This document shows, in pieces, positions 19,075 through 32,206 of a DNA stretch of 64,000 nt (position 1 is the first letter of the stretch; the number at the start of each line of letters is the position of its first letter). The notes beneath the pieces are model-generated. The model saw nothing but the letters and a program-made list of their open reading frames with translations, was not told the origin of the DNA and did not search any database. This DNA is from Gallionella sp. (GTDB lineage: Bacteria > Pseudomonadota > Gammaproteobacteria > Burkholderiales > Gallionellaceae), in assembly GCA_030645535.1 (NCBI GenBank), contig JAUSNM010000029.1, positions 1-64,000 of the forward strand. The letters run 5' to 3'. The position numbers were made by a program, and so were the translations under genes.

Positions 19075-20858
19075 AGCGCGTCGCTTTACTGGGCATGCCC
19101 AATACCGGAAAGTCCACGCTGTTCAACCGCATGACCGGCGGGGCGGCACGGGTAGGTAACTGGCCGGGCATCACGGTGGAACTGCTCAGCGGAAAAATAT
19201 TGTTGGGTTCTGACATGGTGGAAGTCATCGATCTGCCCGGCATCTACGACCTGCACGGCTTCTCCGACGACGAACAAGTGGTGCGCCACTTCCTGCACGA
19301 CAACGTACCGGATCTGTCACTGGTGATCCTCAACGCCACCCAGATAGAGCGCCAGATGAGTCTGCTGCTGCAACTCAAACAGCTCAACATGAATATCGTG
19401 GTTCTGCTCAACATGTCCGATGAGGCAAAAAAATACGGCATCAGCATCGACAGCAAAAAAATGTCTGAACTGCTAGAAATGCCGGTTTTACAGCTCAGCG
19501 GCAAATATGGCACCGGCTACCAGGCGGCCTTGCAGGCTGTGACACGCGCGCTGCGCTATCCGACACCCGGCATGGCGGAAAACCTGCGCAGCCAGCTGGA
19601 ACAAGATGAACACATCGAAACCGAAATGGCGCGGGTGCTGAAACACGCCGTGCAAATTCCTGCCCGCCTGCCGTCCAATCTCACCGAGAAACTGGATGGC
19701 GTGATGCTGCACCCCTGGCTGGGGCTGCCGATCTTCTTCGGCATCATGTATCTTTTGTTTCAGGGCATCTTCTTTTTCGGCCAACCGCTGCAGACCGGCA
19801 TCGCGGATCTGTTGACCTGGCTGCGCGAAACAGCCATCGCTCCGTCGCTCTCCGGCCTGCCGCCAGTGTTGCAAGGCTTGTTGCTGGATGGCATTTACAA
19901 CGGCGTTGCGACCGTCGCCGCATTCGTGCCGATCATCGTGCTGTTCTTCCTGCTGATGGCCATCGTCGAGGACAGCGGCTATTTGTCGCGCGCAGCGTTC
20001 CTGATGGATGCCCTGATGGCCAGAATGGGACTGGACGGGCGAGGCTTCGTGATGCTGTTGATGGGCTTCGGCTGCAACGTGCCGGCGCTGATGGGAACGC
20101 GCGTGATGCGCTCCCGCTCCATGCGGCTGTTGACCATGCTGGTGATCCCGTTCTCGCTGTGCTCGGCGCGCTTGCAGGTATTCGTATTCATCACCGCAGC
20201 GCTGTTTTCAGCGAAGGCAGCCCCGCTGGTGCTGTTCAGCCTGTACATGTTCAGTTTCGCTGCCGCGATTCTGACCGCGCTGCTGTTCAAGGGACAATTT
20301 GCGAACAGCGAACCGTTCGTGCTGGAACTCCCCCCCTACCGCTTCCCCACCGCGCGCCAGATGATGCTGCGTGGCTGGCTGGAAGTCTCTCAATTTCTGC
20401 GCCGCGCCAGCACCTTCATCATCGCCGGCGTGGTGCTGGTCTGGCTGCTCACCCACTTGCCATTTTCAGCCGTACCTGCCGGCCCTGACACGCTGTCGGG
20501 CATGATAGGCAGCCTGCTGCATCCGTTCTTCGCACCGATTGGCATCAACGAACAACTCACCATCGCGCTGATTTTCGGCTTTGTCGCCAAGGAAATTGTC
20601 ATCGGCTCGCTGGCGGTGATCTACGGCCTGACAGGCTCATCGCTCGGCAGCGCACTGGCCCAGCAACTGGACTGGGTGCAGGCCTACAGTTTCATGCTGT
20701 TCACGCTGATCTACACGCCCTGCCTGTCCGCCATTGCCACGTTGAAAAGCGAATCAAAAAGCAACAGCTTCACGCTGTTTGCGATAGGCTGGTCACTGGC
20801 ACTGGCCTGGCTGGTCAGCTTTATTTTTTATCAGTGTGCGCGGGCGCTGGGCTACTAG
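19071..20858 (+). CDS. feoB: Ferrous iron transport protein B
   Basis: G domain GMPNTGKSTLFNRMTGG, DLPGIYDL; transmembrane GFGCNVPALMGTRVM. Confidence 0.97.
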   Translation: MKRVALLGMPNTGKSTLFNRMTGGAARVGNWPGITVELLSGKILLGSDMVEVIDLPGIYDLHGFSDDEQVVRHFLHDNVPDLSLVILNATQIERQMSLLLQLKQLNMNIVVLLNMSDEAKKYGISIDSKKMSELLEMPVLQLSGKYGTGYQAALQAVTRALRYPTPGMAENLRSQLEQDEHIETEMARVLKHAVQIPARLPSNLTEKLDGVMLHPWLGLPIFFGIMYLLFQGIFFFGQPLQTGIADLLTWLRETAIAPSLSGLPPVLQGLLLDGIYNGVATVAAFVPIIVLFFLLMAIVEDSGYLSRAAFLMDALMARMGLDGRGFVMLLMGFGCNVPALMGTRVMRSRSMRLLTMLVIPFSLCSARLQVFVFITAALFSAKAAPLVLFSLYMFSFAAAILTALLFKGQFANSEPFVLELPPYRFPTARQMMLRGWLEVSQFLRRASTFIIAGVVLVWLLTHLPFSAVPAGPDTLSGMIGSLLHPFFAPIGINEQLTIALIFGFVAKEIVIGSLAVIYGLTGSSLGSALAQQLDWVQAYSFMLFTLIYTPCLSAIATLKSESKSNSFTLFAIGWSLALAWLVSFIFYQCARALGY

Positions 20859-20875
20859 CGCCAACCCGGCATGCG

Positions 20876-21208
20876 TTATTTGACGGCGGCGGAAACGGAC
20901 GATGAAACCGCCAGCTTTTCGGTTAGTCTATTTGCTGACTCATCCAGAATCTGAAAAAACACCTCGTCACTTTTAACCATTCCCAGTTCACTGCGCGCAC
21001 GCTCTTCGATCGCTTCGGTGCCTTGCTTCAAATCCCGCACTTCTGCGTCCAGCAAGGCATTGCGTGCCTGCGTTTTTTCATTGACCTGCTGCTGCGCTTC
21101 GACCTGATGATGCAAGTCCCATACCTTCAGCCAGCCGCCGCGACCCAGCCAAAGCGGGTACTGCAGCAGCAACAGCAGAGCGATCAGTACCAGTGTGATG
21201 ATTCTCAT
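20876..21208 (-). CDS. ftsB: Cell division protein FtsB
   Basis: Short TM plus coiled coil, [15 protein letters not shown]; next to eno. Confidence 0.9.
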   Translation of the reverse strand: MRIITLVLIALLLLLQYPLWLGRGGWLKVWDLHHQVEAQQQVNEKTQARNALLDAEVRDLKQGTEAIEERARSELGMVKSDEVFFQILDESANRLTEKLAVSSSVSAAVK

Positions 21209-21320
21209 ATATGCAGGATGAGTCTTTAGATTTCGATCAGGGGCACGAAATCTTCCATAATAAAAAACGCCCCGAGCCTTAAGCCCAGGGCGAATGACGA
21301 ATTACTGAACCAAACCTCTC

Positions 21321-22628
<1,308 letters not shown>

Positions 22629-22664
22629 TCAGAATTCTATAAAATCAATAAGTTACGATAGGTA

Positions 22665-23516
22665 TTAACAATTCTTCAAATCAACCGTTTCTTCAATCAA
22701 TCCCTGCTGCTTGACGGTTTGATCCAGCACCATCAGCGTCTTCAACAGCGCCTTGAGATGACCCAGCGGAAAGGCGTTTGGCCCGTCCGACAGCGCCTGT
22801 GACGGATTCGGATGTGTCTCCATGAACAAGCCGGAAATCCCGGCAGCCACTGCCGCACGCGCCAGCACGGGAACGAATTCACGCTGCCCGCCCGACACAG
22901 TCCCCTGCCCTCCCGGCAACTGCACAGAATGCGTGGCATCGAACACCACCGGGCATCCGGTATTGCGCATCACCGCCAGCGAGCGCATGTCCGACACCAG
23001 GTTGTTATAACCGAATGAAGCGCCGCGCTCACAGACCATGATGTTATCCAGTCCGCTGGCCTCGCGCGCCTTCTCGACCACATTCTGCATATCCCATGGC
23101 GACAAAAACTGCCCCTTCTTGATATTCACAGGTTTCCCGCAACGCGCCACGGCATGAATGAAATCGGTCTGCCGGCACAAAAACGCCGGCGTCTGCAACA
23201 CATCCACAACGGAGGCTACCGGTTCGATTTCTTCGATGCTGTGCACGTCGGTCAACACCGACACGCCGAGCTGCGCCTTCACTTCACTCAGGATCTGCAA
23301 TCCGGCATCCAGGCCAAAGCCGCGAAAGGATTTGCCCGAACTGCGATTAGCCTTGTCGTATGAGGACTTGTAGATGAAGGGCAGGTTCAGCTCGCGACAC
23401 ATCTCCTGCAAGGCGCCCGCCGTATCGATCGCCATTTGCCTGGACTCGATCACGCAAGGACCCGCGATCAGAAATAACGGCTGGTTCAGACCTGCTTCAA
23501 AATTGCATAACTTCAT
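22665..23516 (-). CDS. kdsA: 3-deoxy-8-phosphooctulonate synthase
   Basis: [24 protein letters not shown]-type motif ([12 protein letters not shown]), [13 protein letters not shown]. Confidence 0.97.
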   Translation of the reverse strand: MKLCNFEAGLNQPLFLIAGPCVIESRQMAIDTAGALQEMCRELNLPFIYKSSYDKANRSSGKSFRGFGLDAGLQILSEVKAQLGVSVLTDVHSIEEIEPVASVVDVLQTPAFLCRQTDFIHAVARCGKPVNIKKGQFLSPWDMQNVVEKAREASGLDNIMVCERGASFGYNNLVSDMRSLAVMRNTGCPVVFDATHSVQLPGGQGTVSGGQREFVPVLARAAVAAGISGLFMETHPNPSQALSDGPNAFPLGHLKALLKTLMVLDQTVKQQGLIEETVDLKNC

Positions 23517-23526
23517 GCTACCACCT

Positions 23527-25323
<1,797 letters not shown>

Positions 25324-27189
25324 TCACCCGTACGACCCGGCAAAACAGACTTGATTGCGCCCGTTTCTTTTCGCCTGATACATCGCCATATCCGCCGACC
25401 TGATCAGGTCAACCTGGCTGGACTCACTCCCTGCAAACAGCATCACCCCCAGACTCGACGTGCATTGATGTTCGACCGCAGCGACATCGACATGACCGTT
25501 ATTGCTTTTCAGCACATAAATTTCAGCCAGAGCGGCGCCGATCTTTTCGGCGATGCGGCGAGCCTCAGCTGCGGATTTTTCCCGATCTGCATCCAGCTTA
25601 CTGAGTATCGCCACAAACTCATCCCCGCCGAAACGTGCGACCGTATCCACTTCCCGCACACAACCACTGATACGCTTCGCGACCTCAATGAGCAGCGCAT
25701 CGCCCATGGCATGTCCATGTAAATCATTGAGCGGTTTAAAATTATCGAGATCAAGATATATCAAAGCGCCATAATATCCGCCACGTTTGCAGGCAGCCAT
25801 CGCCTGGGTCAAACGGTCATTCAGCAAGCGGCGGTTCGGCAATAGCGTCAGGGAGTCATAAAAAGCCAGGCTGCGCATCTCCTCCTCTGCCAGCTTGCGC
25901 TCAGTAATGTCATGGGACACGACCAACACCAGCAAAGGCTTGCCCTGATCATCCCGGATCAGGCCACCTCGGGATTCCATCGTATGAATGCTGCCGTCCG
26001 GCAAAACGAAACGAAATTCCGCCTGTTTGCCAATACCGGTCGCTATCGTTTCATTGAACAATTCTTTAATGCGCTCACGGTCATCGGGATGTATATCGGC
26101 AAAGCTGTCAGAGTGACGCAGGGCAGCAGGATCGCCAAAAAGCTTGCCATAGGATTGGCTATTGTAAAGACGCCGACCATTCAGATCGAGCACGGCGATG
26201 AAATCATCAATCCCTTCGGCAATCGCGCGAAAGAATTCTTCATGCGCGCTCAGCACCTCCTTGTCGCGTTTTTCGGTGCTGATATAGGTCGCCAGCAATA
26301 TCCCGACCACGGACAGCGTGATGATATAAAACCAGAAATGGAGCAACTGCGTCTGCACCAGGTCGTCTTCGAACAGGCCGATGTGGCTATAGGCGCCCAG
26401 CAGCGACTGCACTGCGACCATGACCAGAACCAGCAATACGCCATGCACTCCCAGACGCACTGCTGCCCAGGTAATGAACAGGAACATCCAGAAGCCTCTT
26501 AAAAAAGGACCGAGCGTGTCGTGGAACCAGCCAAGAAACAGAACTTGCCCTGCCAGGAATACCAGAACAAAAAACATGACAATCTCGGCTTGTCGCTTAA
26601 ACCCCGACCAGTCGGCAGGCAACTGGCGCCAAACCAGAATCAACGGCGCAATGAGAACCACCCCCAGCACATCGCCCATCCACCAGTACAACATTTCAAT
26701 CAAATAATTATCAGGGGTATAAATTCCCGCGATCAGCAACACCGTAGGTCCTGTCGCCGCACCGATGAAACCGGCGACGCAGCCCCCCAATAAAATCAGG
26801 CGGGCGTAATCACGCGATGAACGCAGCTGCACATCAAACTTGCTGGCATGTGTCAACAGCCAGGCCCCGGCCAATGCCTCCAGGGTATTGCCCGCAGCAA
26901 TGGGGACGGGCGTCCAGATTGAACTATCCGCCAGAACATGGGTCAGCAATGCCCCGAGAAATACACCCCATGCATAACGTCTGCCGCCCAACAGCAGCAC
27001 AGCCAGCGCCAGGCCGCTTGACGGCCAGAGCACACTCGCGATGGTGCTGGTGAAATAGCCATGAACGATACTGGCCAGCAACAGATAGACGGCTGCAACA
27101 CCGAGATTCATCAACAGCAATGAATAGCGATGCATGCACGGGCTTATCTGGGGAGGTTCTACTTCATTATCACCGTTTGCCATTGCCAA
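25324..27189 (-). CDS. MASE1-PAS-GGDEF membrane diguanylate cyclase
   Basis: N-terminal multi-TM MASE1-like region, PAS region, GGDEF (RFGGDEFVAIL). Confidence 0.92.
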   Translation of the reverse strand: MAMANGDNEVEPPQISPCMHRYSLLLMNLGVAAVYLLLASIVHGYFTSTIASVLWPSSGLALAVLLLGGRRYAWGVFLGALLTHVLADSSIWTPVPIAAGNTLEALAGAWLLTHASKFDVQLRSSRDYARLILLGGCVAGFIGAATGPTVLLIAGIYTPDNYLIEMLYWWMGDVLGVVLIAPLILVWRQLPADWSGFKRQAEIVMFFVLVFLAGQVLFLGWFHDTLGPFLRGFWMFLFITWAAVRLGVHGVLLVLVMVAVQSLLGAYSHIGLFEDDLVQTQLLHFWFYIITLSVVGILLATYISTEKRDKEVLSAHEEFFRAIAEGIDDFIAVLDLNGRRLYNSQSYGKLFGDPAALRHSDSFADIHPDDRERIKELFNETIATGIGKQAEFRFVLPDGSIHTMESRGGLIRDDQGKPLLVLVVSHDITERKLAEEEMRSLAFYDSLTLLPNRRLLNDRLTQAMAACKRGGYYGALIYLDLDNFKPLNDLHGHAMGDALLIEVAKRISGCVREVDTVARFGGDEFVAILSKLDADREKSAAEARRIAEKIGAALAEIYVLKSNNGHVDVAAVEHQCTSSLGVMLFAGSESSQVDLIRSADMAMYQAKRNGRNQVCFAGSYG

Positions 27190-27370
27190 TCCCCCTCGAG
27201 ATCCTAACTCGTGGCACTCTACACCTTGTCAGAACGATTTAATATAGAACAAAAGACATAGGCAGTTTCAAAAAACCTGTTTTCATCGGGATTGCCGTGT
27301 AATGATTGACAGGTATGGACAACTACATTCACAATATTTTATAAGTCACGCACCAATCCCAGGAGATCAC

Positions 27371-29338
27371 ATGTCCAACATCCAGTCTGTAATGCACGAA
27401 AACCGTGTTTTCAATCCTTCTGACGAATTCGTCAAACAGGCCAATATATCCGGTATGGCGGCATATCAGGCACTTTGCCTTGAAGCTTCGCAGGATTACA
27501 CCGGCTTCTGGGGTCGGCTGGCGCGCGAAACGTTGCAATGGAAAAAACCGTTCACCAAAGTGCTGGACGAGAGCAATGCACCGTTCTACAAGTGGTTTGA
27601 AGACGGCGAACTGAATGTTTCGTACAACTGTCTGGATACGCATCTCGCAACGCAGGCTGATAAGACCGCGATCATTTTCGAGGCGGATGATGGCAAAGTT
27701 ACAAAAATCAATTACCGCGATTTGCACGCACGCGTGTGCCAGTTTGCCAACGGCCTGAAGTCGCGCGGCATCAAAAAAGGCGATCGCGTCGTCATTTACA
27801 TGCCGATGAGTATCGAGGCCGTGATCGCGATGCAAGGCTGCGCGCGTATCGGTGCGATTCATTCGGTGGTGTTTGGCGGCTTTTCATCCAAGAGCCTGCA
27901 TGAGCGCATCACCGATGCAACAGCCTGCGCCGTGATTACGTCTGATGCGCAACTGCGCGGGGGCCGCGTAATGCCGCTCAAACCGGCAGTTGACGAAGCG
28001 CTGACACTGGGCGGATGCGAAGGTGTACACAGCGTCATCGTTTATCAGCGCGCCGCCTGTGACACGGCCTGGAATGCAGCAAACAACATCTGGTGGCATG
28101 ACCTGGTCGCGAATCAGAGCAGCGTCTGTGAACCCGAATGGGTAGGCGCGGAACATCCGCTGTTCATCCTCTACACGTCCGGTTCTACCGGCACACCCAA
28201 AGGCGTACAACACTCCAGCGGCGGCTATTTGCTCGGCGCGATGATCTCCATGCAATGGGTGTTCGACTACAAGGAGTCCGACGTCTTCTGGTGTACGGCC
28301 GATGTAGGCTGGATCACCGGTCACAGCTATGTGGCCTACGGCCCGCTGGCGATGGGCGGCACGCAAGTGATATTCGAGGGGGTGCCAACTTATCCTGACG
28401 CCGGACGCTTCTGGAAAATGATTCAGGATCACAAGGTCACCACCTTCTACACCGCACCCACCGCAATCCGCTCGCTGATCAAGCTGGGCGGCGAGCTGCC
28501 CAAACAGTACGACTTGTCCAGCCTGCGCCTGTTAGGCTCGGTGGGCGAGCCGATCAATCCGGAAGCCTGGATGTGGTATTACAACACCGTCGGTGGCGCA
28601 CGCTGCCCGATCGTGGACACCTGGTGGCAGACTGAAACCGGCTGCCACATGATCGCGCCGCTGCCAGGCGCGATGCCGATCAAGCCCGGCACCTGCACGC
28701 TGCCGCTGCCAGGCATCATGGCTACCATCGTCAATGAAGCGGGCGACGAAGTATTCGATCAGCATGGCGGCTTTCTGGTCATCAAACGTCCCTTCCCGTC
28801 GCAGATTCGCACCATCTGGGGCGATCCTGTGCGTTACCAAAAAGGCTATTTCCCGGAAGAGATGCACGGCGCCTATCTGGCGGGGGACTCTGCACACCGC
28901 GATGAAGATGGCTATTTCTGGATCATGGGGCGCATCGACGATGTACTGAATGTCTCCGGCCACCGTCTGGGTACGATGGAAATCGAATCTGCGCTCGCCG
29001 CCAATCCGCTGGTCGCAGAAGCAGCCGTCGTCGGGCGCCCTCATGAGATCAAGGGAGAATCCGTGGTCGCCTTCGTCGTGCTCAAGGGCGCGCACCCTGA
29101 CACACCTGAAAAAGCCCGTGAAATCGCCGAAATGCTGCGTAACTGGGTGGGCCATGAAATCGGCCCGATTGCCAAGCCCGATGAAATCCGCTTCGGTGAA
29201 AACCTGCCCAAGACACGCTCAGGCAAGATCATGCGCCGCCTGTTACGCGCCATCGCCAAGGGAGAAGAGATCACCCAGGACGTCTCCACGCTGGAAAACC
29301 CCGCCATTCTGGAGCAACTTAAAAACGCGGTTAGATAA
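27371..29338 (+). CDS. acs: Acetyl-CoA synthetase
   Basis: [46 protein letters not shown]. Confidence 0.97.
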   Translation: MSNIQSVMHENRVFNPSDEFVKQANISGMAAYQALCLEASQDYTGFWGRLARETLQWKKPFTKVLDESNAPFYKWFEDGELNVSYNCLDTHLATQADKTAIIFEADDGKVTKINYRDLHARVCQFANGLKSRGIKKGDRVVIYMPMSIEAVIAMQGCARIGAIHSVVFGGFSSKSLHERITDATACAVITSDAQLRGGRVMPLKPAVDEALTLGGCEGVHSVIVYQRAACDTAWNAANNIWWHDLVANQSSVCEPEWVGAEHPLFILYTSGSTGTPKGVQHSSGGYLLGAMISMQWVFDYKESDVFWCTADVGWITGHSYVAYGPLAMGGTQVIFEGVPTYPDAGRFWKMIQDHKVTTFYTAPTAIRSLIKLGGELPKQYDLSSLRLLGSVGEPINPEAWMWYYNTVGGARCPIVDTWWQTETGCHMIAPLPGAMPIKPGTCTLPLPGIMATIVNEAGDEVFDQHGGFLVIKRPFPSQIRTIWGDPVRYQKGYFPEEMHGAYLAGDSAHRDEDGYFWIMGRIDDVLNVSGHRLGTMEIESALAANPLVAEAAVVGRPHEIKGESVVAFVVLKGAHPDTPEKAREIAEMLRNWVGHEIGPIAKPDEIRFGENLPKTRSGKIMRRLLRAIAKGEEITQDVSTLENPAILEQLKNAVR

Positions 29339-29361
29339 TGGCGGGGTTTCGGCGCAGTCAA

Positions 29362-29403
29362 AACCCAGCGATCTTGGAGCAGTTGAAGAATGCTGTGAGA
29401 TAG
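29362..29403 (+). pseudogene. Duplicate of the acs C-terminal tail ([13 protein letters not shown])
   Basis: 29297-29338 and 29362-29403 encode the same 13 residues plus stop, differing only at synonymous positions. Confidence 0.9.
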
Positions 29404-29428
29404 GAATATTTGGTTTTTGGCGCAGACT

Positions 29429-29455
29429 AACGCCCGCACCAGCGGGCGTTTTTTC
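29429..29455 (+). terminator. Rho-independent terminator after acs
   Basis: ACGCCCGC-ACCA-GCGGGCGTTTTTTC. Confidence 0.85.
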
Positions 29456-29481
29456 GTAGTCAGGCTCCGCCACCTCGATCC

Positions 29482-31077
29482 TTGATCCTCCACTCCTCGC
29501 TTCGCTCTCCTCAATCCCGAATTAGATTGACCTGCCCCCGAAAAGTCGGCTATCCTTCCAAGGTTTTTCCGTCTTCCCGGGCTGTGCCATTGATCAAACT
29601 GATTTTTCCGATACTGCTCGCAATCGGCACGCTTTTCACAACTGCGTACGCTGAAGATCAGCTCGCCCTGAGCACCTCATTGATAGAGCCCGCCGTCATT
29701 CTGACGAATGCGCACAACATCAAACTGAAGCTCATCTATGACGATGCGCTGGATAACGGCGATCTCTGGCAACGTCTGCGCGAAGGCTTCACGATGCAGG
29801 ACATGAACAGTCCGTTAGTCGCCAAACACGAACAATGGTATGCCAGCCGCCCCGACTACGTTGCCCGTATGATGAGTCGCGCAAATCGTTATCTTTATTA
29901 CATCACCGATGAAGTAGAACGTCGCGGCATGCCCGGCGAAATCGCGCTGTTGCCGATGATAGAAAGCGCCTTCAATCCCGGCGCTTATTCAACCAGCAAT
30001 GCCTCGGGCATTTGGCAATTCATGCCCGCCACCGGAAAAAATTTCGGTATGCGGCAAAACTGGTGGTATGACGGCAGGCGTGACATCATCGGGGCGACCA
30101 ATGGCGCACTGGATTATCTGGAAAAGTTGCACAACCAGTTCGGTGACTGGGAGCTGGCGCTGGCGGCCTACAACTGGGGAGAAGGATCGATTCAACGCGC
30201 TCAGGAACGCAACCGCAGAAAAGGGCTTCCCGTGAACTACGCAAGTCTTACATTGCCGGATGAGACACGCAATTATGTCCCTAAGCTGCTGGCAATAAAA
30301 AATATCGTCGCAAATCCGTCCAAATTTGGCATGGCATTGCCGGACATTGCGAATAAACCTTACTTCACCTCCGTGTCCACGGCAAAGCACATCGATGTGG
30401 AACTGGTCGCCCAGCTGGCCGATATTTCAATGGAAGAATTCACGGCGCTCAATCCGGCACACAACCGCCCGGTAATTTTGCAGGACAACAGCAATTTTAT
30501 TTTGCTGCCGGTAGATAAAGTCAAAACCTTCCAAACTAATCTGGAAAACTATGACAAGCCGCTGGTTAGCTGGCAAGCCTATCACGCCAGGAAGGGTGAA
30601 AGGCTCGATCACCTGGCACCGCGTTTCGGGCTTTCGTTGCAAAGGTTGAAATCGGTAAACAGCCTGTCTGCACGCAGTAATTTTTGCGACGATGAAACAC
30701 TGCTGGTTCCGCTCGCCGGAGAGCCTGGCGAGGGTGAAAACGAATTTGAAGCCTTCAATATGCACCTGCATCCTGTGCATAAGGAAGCCAAAAACAGCGA
30801 CACCGCCTCACTCAAGTACACGGTCCACAACGGTGATACGCTGGACAAACTGGCCGTCCGCTACCACGTCAGCGTTGCCAGCCTGAAAAGCTGGAATGGT
30901 CACACAAAACATATCAGGGCAGGACAGATGCTCACCATCGCCAAGTCAGACGTACGCGGCGAAAAGCACACAGCGAAACATGCCAAATCAACGGCGCATA
31001 AAGTGGCGCAACGCAATGTCGCCAGTAAGCATGCATCGAGAACGGCGCACACTCATCTCGCCCGCCAGGACAGATAA
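29482..31077 (+). CDS. Lytic murein transglycosylase (MltD-like) with LysM domains
   Basis: ALLPMIESAFNPGAYSTSNASGIWQFMPATGKNFG and a C-terminal LysM-like YTVHNGDTLDKLAVRYHVSVASLKSWN. Start uncertain. Confidence 0.9.
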   Translation: MILHSSLRSPQSRIRLTCPRKVGYPSKVFPSSRAVPLIKLIFPILLAIGTLFTTAYAEDQLALSTSLIEPAVILTNAHNIKLKLIYDDALDNGDLWQRLREGFTMQDMNSPLVAKHEQWYASRPDYVARMMSRANRYLYYITDEVERRGMPGEIALLPMIESAFNPGAYSTSNASGIWQFMPATGKNFGMRQNWWYDGRRDIIGATNGALDYLEKLHNQFGDWELALAAYNWGEGSIQRAQERNRRKGLPVNYASLTLPDETRNYVPKLLAIKNIVANPSKFGMALPDIANKPYFTSVSTAKHIDVELVAQLADISMEEFTALNPAHNRPVILQDNSNFILLPVDKVKTFQTNLENYDKPLVSWQAYHARKGERLDHLAPRFGLSLQRLKSVNSLSARSNFCDDETLLVPLAGEPGEGENEFEAFNMHLHPVHKEAKNSDTASLKYTVHNGDTLDKLAVRYHVSVASLKSWNGHTKHIRAGQMLTIAKSDVRGEKHTAKHAKSTAHKVAQRNVASKHASRTAHTHLARQDR

Positions 31078-31141
31078 CACAATAGCTTGATTATTAATGA
31101 ATTTTCAGAAACAACTGAGAGTTCAGAGCTGTACAAGATAA

Positions 31142-31462
31142 CTACCGCGTGATTTTTTTCGAGAATTCATTGACGTAGCACCACGCACGCCAGACCCGAC
31201 CGGCGCCTCGCGCCAGACCAGCCAGACTGCGCCTTCGCACCACCGCCAAACCCGCCAGTCCTGCTACCAGCACAGGATGGCTGCGCATAAAACCCACTGC
31301 GAGCACAGTCAGATCGGCAACCTGAAACGCGGGCTGCCAGCGCGTGCCAATCTCAGCCAGCTGTTCACGCTGAACATTGATTCTCGCCAGCAACATCTGG
31401 CGACGTTGCATGACCTCCTGGCTGCGCTTACCCATTGCTGCCACCCAGTTGCTCGCGATCAC
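31142..31462 (-). CDS. YqjK-like protein
   Basis: Small basic protein next to YqjE-like and DUF883-like genes, overlapping the upstream gene. Confidence 0.65.
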   Translation of the reverse strand: MIASNWVAAMGKRSQEVMQRRQMLLARINVQREQLAEIGTRWQPAFQVADLTVLAVGFMRSHPVLVAGLAGLAVVRRRSLAGLARGAGRVWRAWCYVNEFSKKITR

Positions 31463-31805
31463 GACCCAGTTCAGCCAGACTCACGGAAAACAGTTTCGAT
31501 TTTGTCCGCATGATTTTTTGCAGCCGGCTCACCACCAGCAGACCCAGCACGAGAAACAGCGCGCTCAGCCCCCCCAGCACCGCAAGACGATGCGTATCCC
31601 AGAACAGCACGACGATAAAGACCGTCAACAGCATGATGGTCATAGCGAAACAGATCAGCGCGGAGAAAAAATAAAGGAGCATCTGCTCCAGATGCAGACG
31701 CTCCTCGTACAACTCATTCGCCAGCAGTTCCAGCCGGGTGGACGCGATCGATGTCAGCGTAGACAGCAATCGCTTGATTGAACCCAGCAAACCAGCCTCG
31801 GACAT
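31428..31805 (-). CDS. YqjE/phage holin family membrane protein
   Basis: RLELLANELYEERLHLEQMLLYFFSALICFAMTIMLLT. Confidence 0.82.
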   Translation of the reverse strand: MSEAGLLGSIKRLLSTLTSIASTRLELLANELYEERLHLEQMLLYFFSALICFAMTIMLLTVFIVVLFWDTHRLAVLGGLSALFLVLGLLVVSRLQKIMRTKSKLFSVSLAELGRDREQLGGSNG

Positions 31806-31808
31806 GGC

Positions 31809-32138
31809 TTAACGGCCGCGCGAAATCAGCATGCCTACGATCACACCGACTGCGGCGCTAATGCCAACAGCACGCCATGGATTATCGTGCACGTATTCGT
31901 CGGTCGCACGCGCTGCCAGCCTTGTCTTCTCCAGCATGGCGTCCTGAGCAACAGCCAGACGCGCCTTGGCGGCTTCAAGACTATCCTGAATGCGTTCACG
32001 TGCGGCAGTCACCTTCTCACCGGCCTGCCCTGCAGTCGCTCTCAACAACTCTTCGGCGTCCGACACCACCAGTTGCAAATCCTGCATCAGCTTTTCTTTG
32101 CTGACATCGCCTTGTACGCTCGTTGAATGGGTAGTCAT
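31809..32138 (-). CDS. DUF883 (YqjD/ElaB) family protein
   Basis: C-terminal DNPWRAVGISAAVGVIVGMLISRGR. Confidence 0.9.
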   Translation of the reverse strand: MTTHSTSVQGDVSKEKLMQDLQLVVSDAEELLRATAGQAGEKVTAARERIQDSLEAAKARLAVAQDAMLEKTRLAARATDEYVHDNPWRAVGISAAVGVIVGMLISRGR

Positions 32139-32206
32139 GATGCTCTCCTTGAAAGGTTAAGTTAAAAATCACCGCTGCAAAATGCGTCAAAGCCAACACT
32201 GCCTTT

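Noticed and set aside
29463-29530. Another heptamer array (CGATCCT TGATCCT CCACTCC ... TCAATCC CGAATTA)
   Set aside because: Period 7 is only partly kept and units are too diverged; not counted with the clear arrays.
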